Shown here: positions 33,412-42,317 of the stretch, piece after piece | How the letters are laid out: each line of letters starts with the position of its first letter | Numbering within the stretch: position 1 is the stretch's first letter | Source of the DNA: an uncultured Bacteroidales bacterium | Lineage (GTDB): Bacteria > Bacteroidota > Bacteroidia > Bacteroidales > Muribaculaceae | DNA length: 64,000 nt | Assembly (NCBI GenBank): GCA_902776835.1 | Contig: CACYRK010000011.1 | Location: 16,072-80,071, forward strand | Direction of reading: 5' to 3' | Translations under genes and position numbers: made by a program | Notes under the pieces: model-generated | Told to the model about the DNA's origin: nothing | The model's input: the letters and a program-made list of their open reading frames with translations, nothing else | The model's database searches: none

Positions 33412-33590
33412 TGGTTAATTCGTGAGTATTCGTGTTGAACATCATATCAAAGCAGGCATCAAAGCATGCATCACAATGAGAAAATTGATGGTTAATTCGT
33501 GAGTATTCGTGTTGAGCGTCATATCAAAGCAGGCATCGCAAAAGAATATGGTTAATTCGTGAGTATTTGTGTTAACCGTCATATCAAGGC
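33411..33590. repeat. About 50-bp direct repeat, three copies
   Basis: Copies at about 33411-33460, 33488-33537 and 33548-33590 begin ATGGTTAATTCGTGAGTATT and contain TCATATCAAAGCAGGCATC. A related inverted sequence is at 27178-27240. Confidence 0.8.
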
Positions 33591-33631
33591 AAAGTTGCTT
33601 ATCTTAGAAACTTTAAGAAAATAATTTCGGA

Positions 33632-33964
33632 ATGTATTACGTAAAAAAAACTTTGGAGATTTCGTCGTGCCACCAACTCTATCTCGACTATGAGAGCAAG
33701 TGCGAGTCGCTGCACGGCCACAACTGGATGATTAACGTGTGCTGCCGCTCGCGTGAACTCGACAGCAACGGCATGGTGTGTGATTTCACCGCCATCAAGC
33801 GCATGATTCACGACCACATCGACCACAAAAACCTCAACGAGGTGTTGAAGTTCAACCCCACGGCCGAGAACATCGCACGCTGGATTGTGGACACCGTGCC
33901 CAATTGCTACCGTGCCGAGGTGTGGGAGAGCCGCGACAACATGGCGGCATATGAGAAAGATTGA
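33632..33964 (+). CDS. queD: 6-carboxy-tetrahydropterin synthase QueD
   Basis: A 110-residue T-fold enzyme of the 7-deazaguanine (queuosine/preQ0) pathway. The zinc site is the His in SSCHQLYLDYES and the two in LHGHNW, and the catalytic Cys is in SKCESLHGH. A Glu in the C-terminal AEVWES completes the pterin site. The gene lies 171 bases before queE, which acts next in the pathway. No clear promoter was seen. Confidence 0.93.
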   Translation: MYYVKKTLEISSCHQLYLDYESKCESLHGHNWMINVCCRSRELDSNGMVCDFTAIKRMIHDHIDHKNLNEVLKFNPTAENIARWIVDTVPNCYRAEVWESRDNMAAYEKD

Positions 33965-33973
33965 CATCTTTCA

Positions 33974-34135
33974 GATTATAGATTATAGATTATAGATTAT
34001 AGATTTGTACGCCCTGCTAATCAAAGCCTTACCTAGCCATAACTCAGGAAAGGAAACAAGTAGCCGCCCCAACAAAATCTGTTATCTGTTATCTGTTATC
34101 TGTAATCTGTTATCTGTTATCTGTCATCTGTAATT
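33974..34135. repeat. Two simple tandem arrays before queE
   Basis: An AGATTAT array (about 33974-34006) is followed 70 bp later by seven or more copies of TCTGTTA/TCTGTAA (about 34079-34132), which end at the queE ATG. Slippage here would change the spacing before queE. Confidence 0.75.
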
Positions 34136-34723
34136 ATGTATAAGATCAACGAGATTTTCTACTCGCTTCAGGGCGAGGGCTTTCACACCGGCACGCCGAG
34201 CGTGTTTGTGCGCTTCAGTGGCTGCAACCTGCGTTGTGGCTTCTGCGACACGCACCACGAGCCGGGCACGGTGATGTCGCTGCCCGAAATCGTTGACGCC
34301 GTCGCGTCGCATCCCGTGGCGGCACTGGTGGTGCTCACGGGTGGCGAGCCCACGCTGTGGGCCGACGAGCCGCTGGTGCGCGCGCTGCAGATGACTGGCA
34401 AGCGCATCGCAATCGAGACCAACGGCACCCGCCCAGTGCTGCCAGGCATCGACTGGGTGACGCTGTCGCCAAAATCAGGGTTCCCCGGTGGCGACACGGT
34501 GCCGTGCGTGCTCACGCGTTGCGACGAACTCAAGGTGGTGTACCTCGGGCAAGACCTGAGCCAGTACGACACCATCGAGGCTCGCCACCGCTTTCTGCAG
34601 CCTTGCTATAGCGACAATCCCGCTGAGCGCGAGCAGCATTTGCGGGCTTGCATCGATGCGGTGATGAATAATCCTGGGTGGCGCCTGTCGTTGCAGACAC
34701 ACCGCACCCTTGGGTTGCGATAA
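34136..34723 (+). CDS. queE: 7-carboxy-7-deazaguanine synthase QueE
   Basis: A 195-residue radical SAM enzyme that turns 6-carboxy-tetrahydropterin into CDG. The N-terminus MYKINEIFYSLQGEGFHTG and the cluster motif CNLRCGFC (CxxxCxxC) are characteristic. The SAM-binding LTGGEP motif and TNGTRP follow. The length is normal. It follows queD and immediately follows a heptamer repeat that covers the usual RBS region. Confidence 0.95.
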   Translation: MYKINEIFYSLQGEGFHTGTPSVFVRFSGCNLRCGFCDTHHEPGTVMSLPEIVDAVASHPVAALVVLTGGEPTLWADEPLVRALQMTGKRIAIETNGTRPVLPGIDWVTLSPKSGFPGGDTVPCVLTRCDELKVVYLGQDLSQYDTIEARHRFLQPCYSDNPAEREQHLRACIDAVMNNPGWRLSLQTHRTLGLR

Positions 34724-34778
34724 CAGTGAGAATGACGTTTTTTAACCATCGTTTCACTTTATTCTCGCTATTTTTGTG

Positions 34779-34786
34779 TAATTTTG
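34779..34786 (+). promoter_or_regulatory. -7 element TAATTTTG of the M6 protease gene
   Basis: TAATTTTG lies 49 bases before the ATG at 34835. Confidence 0.55.
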
Positions 34787-34834
34787 CGACCCAAAAATCT
34801 CTTGAAAACACAAAAGAGTTATTATACGACATTT

Positions 34835-37363
34835 ATGAAAAAGTTATTCACACTGATGGCTGCGGCATTGATTTGCTTTGCAGCAAGTGCCGTGCCCGCC
34901 AAGCCGGGTACACACACGTTCACCCAGAGCGACGGCTCCACAATTACGTTGAAGATGGTGGGTGATGAGTTTCATCACAGTTTCATGACCCTCGACAACC
35001 TCACTGTTGACCTCGACGAGAATGGCGACGTGTACTATCGCAACATTATGGGCCTCACCGCCGTGCGGGCTCATGACCCTGGACAGCGTAGCGCAGCCGA
35101 GGCAAGTTTTGTCGCCCAAAACGCTGCGTCGCTCACTTTGCAGGCGCTTATTCCCGCCAACGACAACCGTCGTCGCGCCAGCGCGAACGCCCGTCGCCGC
35201 ACACAGGTGCCTCAGTTGGGCACTCCGCACATTCCCATCATCTTGGTGAATTATATCGACTACAAGTTTAAGAGCCAGAATCCTGTAGAGGTGTTCGAGA
35301 CTCAGTTCAATTCTGGCGACAAGTCGTGTCTGGCCTATTTCACCGACCAGTCGCGCGGCATGTTCACCCCGCAATTCGACATCCTGGGCCCCGTGAACCT
35401 CTCCCACAACCGTTCGTACTACGGTGGCAATGTCGGTGGCAACGACAAGGGCGTGGGCTTGATGGTCAAGGAAGCCTGCGACAGTCTGCTTGCCCAAGGC
35501 GTTGACTTCTCGGTGTATAACAACGACACTGACGAATTTGTGGATGTGGTTGTTGTCCTTTATGCCGGAGTGGGCGAGGCACAGGCCTATGGCATAGTCC
35601 CCAATTCGGTGTGGCCCTGCCAATGGGAACTGAGCAATAGCGAGGTTGGCGAGGCACTTAGGGCCGGCGATGGACTCTGGATCGACAAGTTTGCCGTATT
35701 CAACGAGTTGTCGGGCTCGAGCGATGCCACCACGGTCATCGACGGTGTCGGCACCTTCTGCCACGAGTTCTCGCACTGCTTGGGTCTTCCCGACTATTAC
35801 GACACTCGCTACGGAGGCCATTATGGCATGGGCAACTGGTCGCTGATGGACAGCGGCTGCTACAACGACGATGGCAACACCCCCTGCGGCTACAGCGCCT
35901 ACGACCGCAACTTCATGGGTTGGTTAGACCTCATCACCCCCGAAGTTGATACGCAATATGACCTCGCACCGCTCAATACCGACGAGGGCACTGCAGTGAA
36001 AATCGTCAACGACGCCGACCCCAACGAGTACTACATCCTTGAGAACCGCCAAAAAACGGGTTGGGACCTCTACAATCCCGCCGCCGGCATGATGGTTAAC
36101 CACATCACCTACTCACGGGCAGCATGGGATGGCAACTATGTCAACGACTACAATCCGCAGCGCATGACCATCATCCCGGCTGACAACACCCTGAATAGTT
36201 ATAGCGAATCTGGCGACTTGTACCCCTACAACGGTCTCGACTCGCTTACCGACAATTCACGTCCGGCCGCAAAGGTCAACACCGGCTCATTGATGCACAA
36301 GCCTGTCACCGAAATCACCAAGGTGGGCGACCACATCACCTTCTACTTCATGAAGGCCTTCCTGCAGAAGGATACGCCTCAATTGACCGACACGACGCAA
36401 ATCGACAGCACCTCGTTCATGGCACACTGGACTCCGGTGGAGAACGTGTTGAGTTACACCCTGCAACTCAACCGCGTGAAAGAGGGCGACGAACTCCATT
36501 ATGTTGAGCACATCAAGGAGACCTTCCCTGCCGAGAAGTTCACCTCGCCGGGCTCAATCGACATCAGCGGCGAACTCGACAATTACATGGACAACGCTGG
36601 CTGGACCGGAAAGGCTCTGTTCCGCGACACAGAGGCAATTCGCATCGGTAAGTCGCAAGGCACCGGCTCGCTCGTGAGCCCGCAACTCGACATCGACGCC
36701 GACGTGGATGAAATCACCGTCGTTCTCGATGCACACGCTTACAACAACGACAACAATGTGGAACTCACCATATCGTGTGGCGAGAACACCCAGACGGTGT
36801 CAATCGCCAATTCCAACACGCAGCATTTCTCGGTCACACTCGATGTCGACCACGAGAACCCCGTTGTTACGTTTGCCACCACAACCAACCGCAAGCGCGC
36901 GGTTGTGAGCAGCATCCTGGTGTATTCGGGCGAGATGCCTGAGGTGCAAGGTGCACCGCGCCGTGCTATCGAAGAAACTGGCGACTCGCTGTCGCGCACC
37001 ATCACCGGCATTACCGACACCTGCTACCTGGCAACCGACTTGGTTGCAAACGGCATGTACAAGGTGAAAGTGAAAGCCGTCTATACCGACGAGACCGAAA
37101 GCAACTGGAGCGACACGTGGTGGGTGCGCCTGCACAGCAATGGCGACACTCCGCAGCCCCAGCCACTGGCTGGCGATGTGAATCTGGATGGCAAAGTCGA
37201 CGGCATGGATTTGAACATCTTGATCAACATCGTTTTAGGCATGGACCAGGCCGAGAATTACGACGGTCGTGCCAATGTCGACGGCGATGAACTGGGTCAA
37301 GTCAATGGCTCAGACATCAACACGCTGATCAACATACTCTTAGGCATAATCCCCACCGAGTAA
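34835..37363 (+). CDS. Secreted M6-type metalloprotease with dockerin
   Basis: An 842-residue secreted protease with the signal peptide MKKLFTLMAAALICFAASAVPA; the ATG at 34835 is chosen for it. The M6 (immune inhibitor A-like) catalytic region has the zinc motif HEFSHCLGLPDYYD at residue 310 and a downstream RYGGHYGMGNWSLMDSG segment with the Met-turn. Middle parts are carbohydrate-binding- or fibronectin-like (about 530-760). The C-terminus (about 777-838) is a dockerin pair ([36 protein letters not shown]). Substrates are unknown; host or dietary protein is likely. Confidence 0.9.
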   Translation: MKKLFTLMAAALICFAASAVPAKPGTHTFTQSDGSTITLKMVGDEFHHSFMTLDNLTVDLDENGDVYYRNIMGLTAVRAHDPGQRSAAEASFVAQNAASLTLQALIPANDNRRRASANARRRTQVPQLGTPHIPIILVNYIDYKFKSQNPVEVFETQFNSGDKSCLAYFTDQSRGMFTPQFDILGPVNLSHNRSYYGGNVGGNDKGVGLMVKEACDSLLAQGVDFSVYNNDTDEFVDVVVVLYAGVGEAQAYGIVPNSVWPCQWELSNSEVGEALRAGDGLWIDKFAVFNELSGSSDATTVIDGVGTFCHEFSHCLGLPDYYDTRYGGHYGMGNWSLMDSGCYNDDGNTPCGYSAYDRNFMGWLDLITPEVDTQYDLAPLNTDEGTAVKIVNDADPNEYYILENRQKTGWDLYNPAAGMMVNHITYSRAAWDGNYVNDYNPQRMTIIPADNTLNSYSESGDLYPYNGLDSLTDNSRPAAKVNTGSLMHKPVTEITKVGDHITFYFMKAFLQKDTPQLTDTTQIDSTSFMAHWTPVENVLSYTLQLNRVKEGDELHYVEHIKETFPAEKFTSPGSIDISGELDNYMDNAGWTGKALFRDTEAIRIGKSQGTGSLVSPQLDIDADVDEITVVLDAHAYNNDNNVELTISCGENTQTVSIANSNTQHFSVTLDVDHENPVVTFATTTNRKRAVVSSILVYSGEMPEVQGAPRRAIEETGDSLSRTITGITDTCYLATDLVANGMYKVKVKAVYTDETESNWSDTWWVRLHSNGDTPQPQPLAGDVNLDGKVDGMDLNILINIVLGMDQAENYDGRANVDGDELGQVNGSDINTLINILLGIIPTE

Positions 37364-37386
37364 CATTCTCAACTACAATAACTAAG

Positions 37387-37422
37387 CGGCTCCCTGCCAC
37401 CACTCACGGTGACAGGGAGCCG
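37387..37422. terminator. Hairpin between convergent genes
   Basis: CGGCTCCCTG (37387-37396) pairs perfectly with CAGGGAGCCG (37413-37422), with extra ACC/GGT pairing inside. No strong T-run. It lies between the protease stop and the portal-gene stop. Confidence 0.55.
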
Positions 37423-37441
37423 TCGCTATCCCCCACCCTCA

Positions 37442-38842
37442 CTATTGTTGGGGGTGGAGGTTGTCGAGCAGGCGGTCGCGGCAGCGGCGGAATGCGGTGA
37501 ACGTGTCGAAGATGTCGGCCAGGGCGAGTTCGGAGTTGTGCGACTGCGTCTCGTAGAGCGTCGCCGACCCGCCGGTGGCCACATTGCGGCCCTGCAGGGC
37601 ACCGCTCACGCCACTCACCTCCTCCAGCATCTTGAGTTGCAACTGAATCATCTCATAGGCGCCGATATTGGTGCCGTTGTGGCTGATTTGCTCGGGGCGC
37701 GCGTCGCTCAGCGCCGGCGAGTAGGGCAAGATGCCGCTGGAGTTGCTCCAGATGCGGCGCACATCGCCCCATGTGAAGCCGTCGGGCAAGGCCGTCTCGG
37801 GATAAAGCAGCACGCCCTTGGCGCTCGATGCCATGATGTGGTCTACCAGCGTGACAAGGCGGTTGACAAACTTCTGCTGGTCGATGATGTCCTCCACCAT
37901 CGAGTGGACCTCGCCGTCGGTGAGCGGATAAAACTTCACCGCGAATGGATGGCGGCCGTGAGCCCACGGCGAGTCGTACTCGCAGAGCAGGTCGCCCATG
38001 GGCGAGAACCATCGGCAGTGCCAGGTGCCCACGATGTCCCAGCGCATCTTTACGTCGGCGTCTTGCCGCAGTTTGCGCGCTGCCGCCAGAGGCACCACGG
38101 TGAGTTGTGCCGTGCGCCGGTTGTGGCACACCATCACCTCGCGGCTCTCGAGCGTCCACACCTCGATGGCTCGGCATTTGCCGGGCGCTGTGGCGTGCCA
38201 AAAGTTGGTGCCGCTCATCGTGTCGGCTCCCAGGCGCGTGGCCACTGCGGCGATGCGCTCGTCGAGTTGCTGGCTGTAGAGTCGCCGCACCCATGCCGCC
38301 TTGCGCGCCGAGCCGCCCGCCACACGCTGCATGAGTTGCGCCACGCTGAGTTCGTGCAACTGCCCCACAATGTCGCAGTCCCAGCCACGGCAGTCGCCGA
38401 TGGCATTGATAAAGAAGCGGTTCACGTTCACATTGTCGACACGCGGCTTGCACTCCCCTACGCCCGCCTGCTCATCGACGCGCTGGATGCAGCAGCCCGA
38501 AATCAGGAACTCCTCCAGCGCGCGGCTGTCGAGTTCGTCGAGTTGGTTGTCACGCGCCACGTCGCTGGGCGACTCTTTGTCGATTACCTGCGAGCGATAG
38601 CGGCCCACCACGGTTTTCACCAGTTGGCGAATCAGGTTGTTGGTGATAGGTGCCGGTCCGTTCTCGCTGTAGCGTTGCCATTCGGTCACCTGTCGGCCTG
38701 ATGCGTCGGTGGTGACATCGCTCCACTGGTCGCCATAGGTAAACCGCTTGTTGCGCAGCCGCGACTGGCGCAGCGCACTGCCGGCGCTCCACGCCTGATA
38801 GGCCGCGCCCAGGACAATTAGGTTTTCATTCAGGTTTTCCAT
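37442..38842 (-). CDS. Phage portal-like protein
   Basis: A 466-residue protein resembling P22-type or Bacteroidales phage portal (head-tail connector) proteins. The N-terminus has RNKRFTYGDQWSDVTTDASG and ENGPAPITNNLIRQLVKTVVGRYRSQ, and the C-terminal half is helical with QISHNGTNIGAYEMIQLQLKMLEEVSGVSGAL, as in the portal stem and wing. Portal proteins form the dodecameric DNA channel of tailed phages. No terminase, capsid or tail gene is nearby. It lies six bases downstream of an amidase gene, on the same strand. Confidence 0.72.
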   Translation of the reverse strand: MENLNENLIVLGAAYQAWSAGSALRQSRLRNKRFTYGDQWSDVTTDASGRQVTEWQRYSENGPAPITNNLIRQLVKTVVGRYRSQVIDKESPSDVARDNQLDELDSRALEEFLISGCCIQRVDEQAGVGECKPRVDNVNVNRFFINAIGDCRGWDCDIVGQLHELSVAQLMQRVAGGSARKAAWVRRLYSQQLDERIAAVATRLGADTMSGTNFWHATAPGKCRAIEVWTLESREVMVCHNRRTAQLTVVPLAAARKLRQDADVKMRWDIVGTWHCRWFSPMGDLLCEYDSPWAHGRHPFAVKFYPLTDGEVHSMVEDIIDQQKFVNRLVTLVDHIMASSAKGVLLYPETALPDGFTWGDVRRIWSNSSGILPYSPALSDARPEQISHNGTNIGAYEMIQLQLKMLEEVSGVSGALQGRNVATGGSATLYETQSHNSELALADIFDTFTAFRRCRDRLLDNLHPQQ

Positions 38843-38848
38843 GGTGAT

Positions 38849-39265
38849 TTAAGATTTAGAGGTTGGAAATTCGCGCTGCACGTCGAAGCAGGGACAGGCC
38901 TTGTCGGCAAACTCGCTGTGGCCGTGCACCGTGGCACCCGGAAACTCAGCGAGCAATCGCGCGATAAGGTCGCGCAACGCTTGCTTCTGTGCTGGCGTGC
39001 GCGTGTCGGCCGGGCGGCCGGCGCTGTCCAGCCCGCCGATGTAGCACACGCCCACACTGTGCGCGTTGTGCCCCTTGCAGTGAGCCCCCACTTGCTCCAG
39101 CGGGCGGCCACGATGCACACTGCCGTCGAGGTAAATCACATAGTGGTAGCCGATGTCGCGCCATCCGCGCTCCTGCACATGGTAGCGGCGTATCGACTCC
39201 ACCGTGACGTGTTGCCCGGCGCGCGTGGCGCTGCAGTGCACAATAATTTCATTAATAGTTCGCAT
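38849..39265 (-). CDS. N-acetylmuramoyl-L-alanine amidase
   Basis: A 138-residue Amidase_2/PGRP-type hydrolase without signal peptide, from the ATG at 39265 (MRTINEIIVHCSATRAGQHV). Zinc ligands fit the His in IIVHCSAT and the ones in CKGHNAHSVGVCYIGG and VHGHSEF; a Tyr in DIGYHYVIYLDG is typical. It cleaves the sugar-peptide bond of peptidoglycan. The lack of a signal peptide and its pairing with a portal gene fit a phage endolysin. Similar genes are common in Bacteroidales genomes as remnants. Confidence 0.85.
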   Translation of the reverse strand: MRTINEIIVHCSATRAGQHVTVESIRRYHVQERGWRDIGYHYVIYLDGSVHRGRPLEQVGAHCKGHNAHSVGVCYIGGLDSAGRPADTRTPAQKQALRDLIARLLAEFPGATVHGHSEFADKACPCFDVQREFPTSKS

Positions 39266-39470
39266 AACAATCAGTTGTTTAGTGAGTTTGAATTTGTTGA
39301 GAAGTTTGGCCAAACGGCCAATTTTGCCGCAAAGTAACTAAAGCCAGCCGCACCGCGTCAACGTCAATCAATAACACCAAACGCATCGTGGCTCACTTGA
39401 GATGGGTGACTTGAGCGACTTTTTCACACAAATTGGGAGAATGTGCGATGGTAGTGTCAATAATAAGTAG

Positions 39471-39478
39471 TAACTTTG
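39471..39478 (+). promoter_or_regulatory. -7 element TAACTTTG of the cvpA-suf run
   Basis: TAACTTTG lies 25 bases before the cvpA ATG. No other clear promoter was seen before sufB, so the suf genes probably share this one. Confidence 0.6.
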
Positions 39479-39502
39479 CACCTTGGATTAAAAACTACGA
39501 GA

Positions 39503-40060
39503 ATGACGATTTTCGACACTTGCTTGCTGCTCATTTTGCTGGGCTCGCTGGTGGTGGGCTGGCGCAAGGGGCTCATCAAGCAAGCCGCTTCGCTGGTGAG
39601 TTGGGTATTGGGTATTGTGATTACCCTGTTCTTGCGCGAGCCGGTCACACAGTTGTATCTGGCCATCAATCCCGATGCCGCCAACTGGCCGCTGGCCGGA
39701 GTCACGGTGCAGACTGTGGCGCTTGCCGTCACCTTCCTGGTGATTACCCTCATCATCCGCGTTGTGGCCTACTTGCTGCGCAAGGCGGTGAAGGTGACCC
39801 ACATGGGCTGCCTGGACCGTGCCAGCGGTGCCGCGCTGTTCGCGTTCAAGTACATTTTCATCTTGTCGATAGTGCTCAACCTGTTGTTTGCCCTGCGCCC
39901 CACCTCATCGACGTTCACGACCGAGCATGCGCTGAACAACAAGCCTTACGAGTTTACCCTCGACCTGATGCCGCGCCTGCTGGGGGCCGAGAAATTGCCC
40001 AGCGACTCGCTCAAGGTGCTCAAGCAGCAAGCGGCCCTCGAGCAGCAAAAAAATGAGTAA
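39503..40060 (+). CDS. CvpA-family membrane protein
   Basis: A 185-residue protein with four hydrophobic spans (for example [74 protein letters not shown]) and the family motif [14 protein letters not shown]. CvpA is named for colicin V production; its general role is unclear. The ATG at 39503 removes nine doubtful N-terminal residues. It is two bases upstream of sufB. Confidence 0.85.
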   Translation: MTIFDTCLLLILLGSLVVGWRKGLIKQAASLVSWVLGIVITLFLREPVTQLYLAINPDAANWPLAGVTVQTVALAVTFLVITLIIRVVAYLLRKAVKVTHMGCLDRASGAALFAFKYIFILSIVLNLLFALRPTSSTFTTEHALNNKPYEFTLDLMPRLLGAEKLPSDSLKVLKQQAALEQQKNE

Positions 40061-40062
40061 GT

Positions 40063-41508
40063 ATGGAGAATAACGACAATAACATAATCAACCAGGCGGC
40101 CAACGAGGAGTATCGCTATGGCTTTGTGACCGACATCGACACCACGGTGATTCCCAAGGGACTCAACGAGGATGTGGTGCGCCGCATCTCGGCCCTGAAG
40201 GGCGAGCCGGAGTGGCTGCTGGAGTTCCGCCTGAAGGCTTACCGCCACTGGCTCACGCTCAAGGCCCCCACATGGGGTCATGTGAATGTGCCCGAAATCG
40301 ACTTCCAGGACATCAGTTATTATGCCGCGCCCAAGCAGAAAAAGGCTGCCGAGGGCGGTGAAATCGACCCGGAACTGAAGCGCACCTTCGACAAACTTGG
40401 CATCCCCCTGGAGGAGCAACTGCGGCTCAGCGGCATGGCCGTCGACGCCGTGATGGACAGCGTGAGCGTGAAAACCACCTATCGCGAGAAACTCGCCGAA
40501 CTCGGCGTGATATTCTGCTCGATGAGCGAGGCCGTGAAGGATTATCCCGACCTGGTGCGCAAGTATCTGGGCCGTGTGGTGCCGTATACCGACAATTTCT
40601 ACGCCGCGCTCAACTCGGCAGTGTTCAGCGACGGCTCGTTCGTTTACATCCCCAAGGGTGTGCGTTGCCCCATGGAACTGAGCACCTATTTCCGCATCAA
40701 TGCTGCGCAAACCGGCCAGTTTGAGCGCACGCTCATCGTGGCCGACGACGATGCCTACGTGTCGTACCTCGAAGGTTGCACAGCGCCCATGCGCGACGAG
40801 AACCAACTGCATGCCGCGATAGTCGAAATCATCGTTGAAGACCGCGCCGAGGTGAAATACAGCACCGTGCAAAACTGGTATCCCGGCGACAAGGACGGCA
40901 AGGGCGGCATCTACAACCTGGTCACCAAGCGCGCCCTATGCCGTGGCGACCACAGCAAGGTGTCGTGGACACAGGTGGAGACGGGCAGCGCAATCACGTG
41001 GAAATACCCCAGTTGTGTGCTCAAGGGCGACTACTCGGTGGGCGAATTCTACAGTGTGGCGCTCACCCGCAACTATCAGGAGGCCGACACGGGCACCAAG
41101 ATGATACACCTGGGCAAGCATTCCAGCAGCACCATCGTGAGCAAGGGCATCAGCGCCGGCCACAGCCAGAACAGTTACCGCGGCCTGGTGCGCGTGGCCC
41201 CGCAGGCCACCGGATGCCGCAATTACACACAGTGCGACAGCCTCTTGCTGAGCGACACCAGCGGTGCGCACACCTTCCCAGTGATCGAGGTGGGCAACGA
41301 CACCAGCGTGGTCGAGCACGAGGCCACCACCAGCAAAATCAACGAGGAGCAAATCTTCTACTGCAACCAGCGCGGCATCTCGACCGAGGACGCCGTGGGC
41401 CTCATCGTCAACGGCTACGCCAAGGAGGTGATGGCCAAGTTGCCCATGGAGTTTGCCGTCGAGGCGCAGAAACTGCTCAGCGTCTCGCTCGAGGGGTCAA
41501 TAGGCTGA
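40063..41508 (+). CDS. sufB: Fe-S cluster assembly protein SufB
   Basis: A 481-residue scaffold subunit of the SufBCD complex that builds Fe-S clusters. Diagnostic motifs are [53 protein letters not shown] regions, the [12 protein letters not shown] segment and the C-terminal [20 protein letters not shown]. The essential Cys and His of SufB fit these. The length is normal. It is the first suf gene of the run. Confidence 0.97.
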   Translation: MENNDNNIINQAANEEYRYGFVTDIDTTVIPKGLNEDVVRRISALKGEPEWLLEFRLKAYRHWLTLKAPTWGHVNVPEIDFQDISYYAAPKQKKAAEGGEIDPELKRTFDKLGIPLEEQLRLSGMAVDAVMDSVSVKTTYREKLAELGVIFCSMSEAVKDYPDLVRKYLGRVVPYTDNFYAALNSAVFSDGSFVYIPKGVRCPMELSTYFRINAAQTGQFERTLIVADDDAYVSYLEGCTAPMRDENQLHAAIVEIIVEDRAEVKYSTVQNWYPGDKDGKGGIYNLVTKRALCRGDHSKVSWTQVETGSAITWKYPSCVLKGDYSVGEFYSVALTRNYQEADTGTKMIHLGKHSSSTIVSKGISAGHSQNSYRGLVRVAPQATGCRNYTQCDSLLLSDTSGAHTFPVIEVGNDTSVVEHEATTSKINEEQIFYCNQRGISTEDAVGLIVNGYAKEVMAKLPMEFAVEAQKLLSVSLEGSIG

Positions 41509-41557
41509 CACACAACTTAAAACAAGAATTTGATAATCGTTTAACACCAAGATATAG

Positions 41558-42307
41558 ATGTTACAAATTAAAGATCTTCATGCCTCGGTCGAAGGCAAAG
41601 AAATACTTAAAGGCATCGACCTCACAGTTCGCCCTGGCGAGGTACACGCCATCATGGGTCCCAACGGCAGCGGCAAGAGCACGCTCAGCGCCGTGCTTAC
41701 GGGCAATCCGGCATTCACCGTCACTGGCGGCTCGGTGGATTTCTATGGCAAGGACTTGCTGGCCCTGTCGCCCGAAGACCGCGCCCACGAGGGCGTGTTC
41801 CTGAGTTTCCAATATCCGGTGGAGATTCCGGGTGTGTCGATGGTGAACTTCATGCGCGCCGCCATCAACGAGAAGCGCAAATACCTCGGCCAGGAGCCCA
41901 TCAGCGCCAGCGACTTCCTGAAGTTGATGCGCGAGAAACGCGCCGTCGTTCAACTCGACAACAAACTCGCGTCGCGTGCCGTGAACGAGGGGTTCAGCGG
42001 AGGTGAGAAAAAGCGCAACGAGATTTTCCAGATGGCCATGCTCGAGCCTCGCCTGAGCATCCTCGACGAGACCGACAGTGGCCTCGACATCGACGCACTG
42101 CGCATCGTGGCCTCAGGCGTGAACGCCCTCAAGAGCAAGGACAACGCCACCATCGTCATCACCCACTATCAGCGACTGCTCGACTACATCAAGCCCGACT
42201 TTGTGCACGTGCTCTACAAGGGCCGCATCGTAATGAGCGCCGGACCCGAGTTGGCGCTGGAACTTGAGGAAAAGGGCTACGACTGGATTAAGGAGAAATG
42301 GGATTGA
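41558..42307 (+). CDS. sufC: Fe-S cluster assembly ATPase SufC
   Basis: A 249-residue soluble ABC ATPase of the SufBCD scaffold. Walker A is GPNGSGKST, the signature FSGGEKKRNEIFQM and Walker B LSILDETDSGLDID are the SufC-specific forms. It starts 49 bases after sufB. Its C-terminal end overlaps nothing; sufD starts 10 bases later. Confidence 0.97.
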   Translation: MLQIKDLHASVEGKEILKGIDLTVRPGEVHAIMGPNGSGKSTLSAVLTGNPAFTVTGGSVDFYGKDLLALSPEDRAHEGVFLSFQYPVEIPGVSMVNFMRAAINEKRKYLGQEPISASDFLKLMREKRAVVQLDNKLASRAVNEGFSGGEKKRNEIFQMAMLEPRLSILDETDSGLDIDALRIVASGVNALKSKDNATIVITHYQRLLDYIKPDFVHVLYKGRIVMSAGPELALELEEKGYDWIKEKWD

Positions 42308-42317
42308 GCCATCACTC

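Larger units (their letters stand above)
33194..33631. other. Intergenic region made of direct repeats
   Basis: This 438-bp AT-rich gap before queD consists mainly of two 84-bp copies (33244-33411) and three copies of a 50-bp unit (33411-33590). No gene was seen. Confidence 0.7.

Noticed and set aside
37409..38701. 430-codon plus-strand open frame opposite the portal gene
   Set aside because: It mirrors the portal gene in antisense, is His/Val/Arg-rich as such mirror frames are in GC-rich DNA, and has no motif.
37442..39265. Complete prophage
   Set aside because: Only a portal-like and an amidase gene are present. No terminase, capsid, tail, integrase or attachment sites were found.
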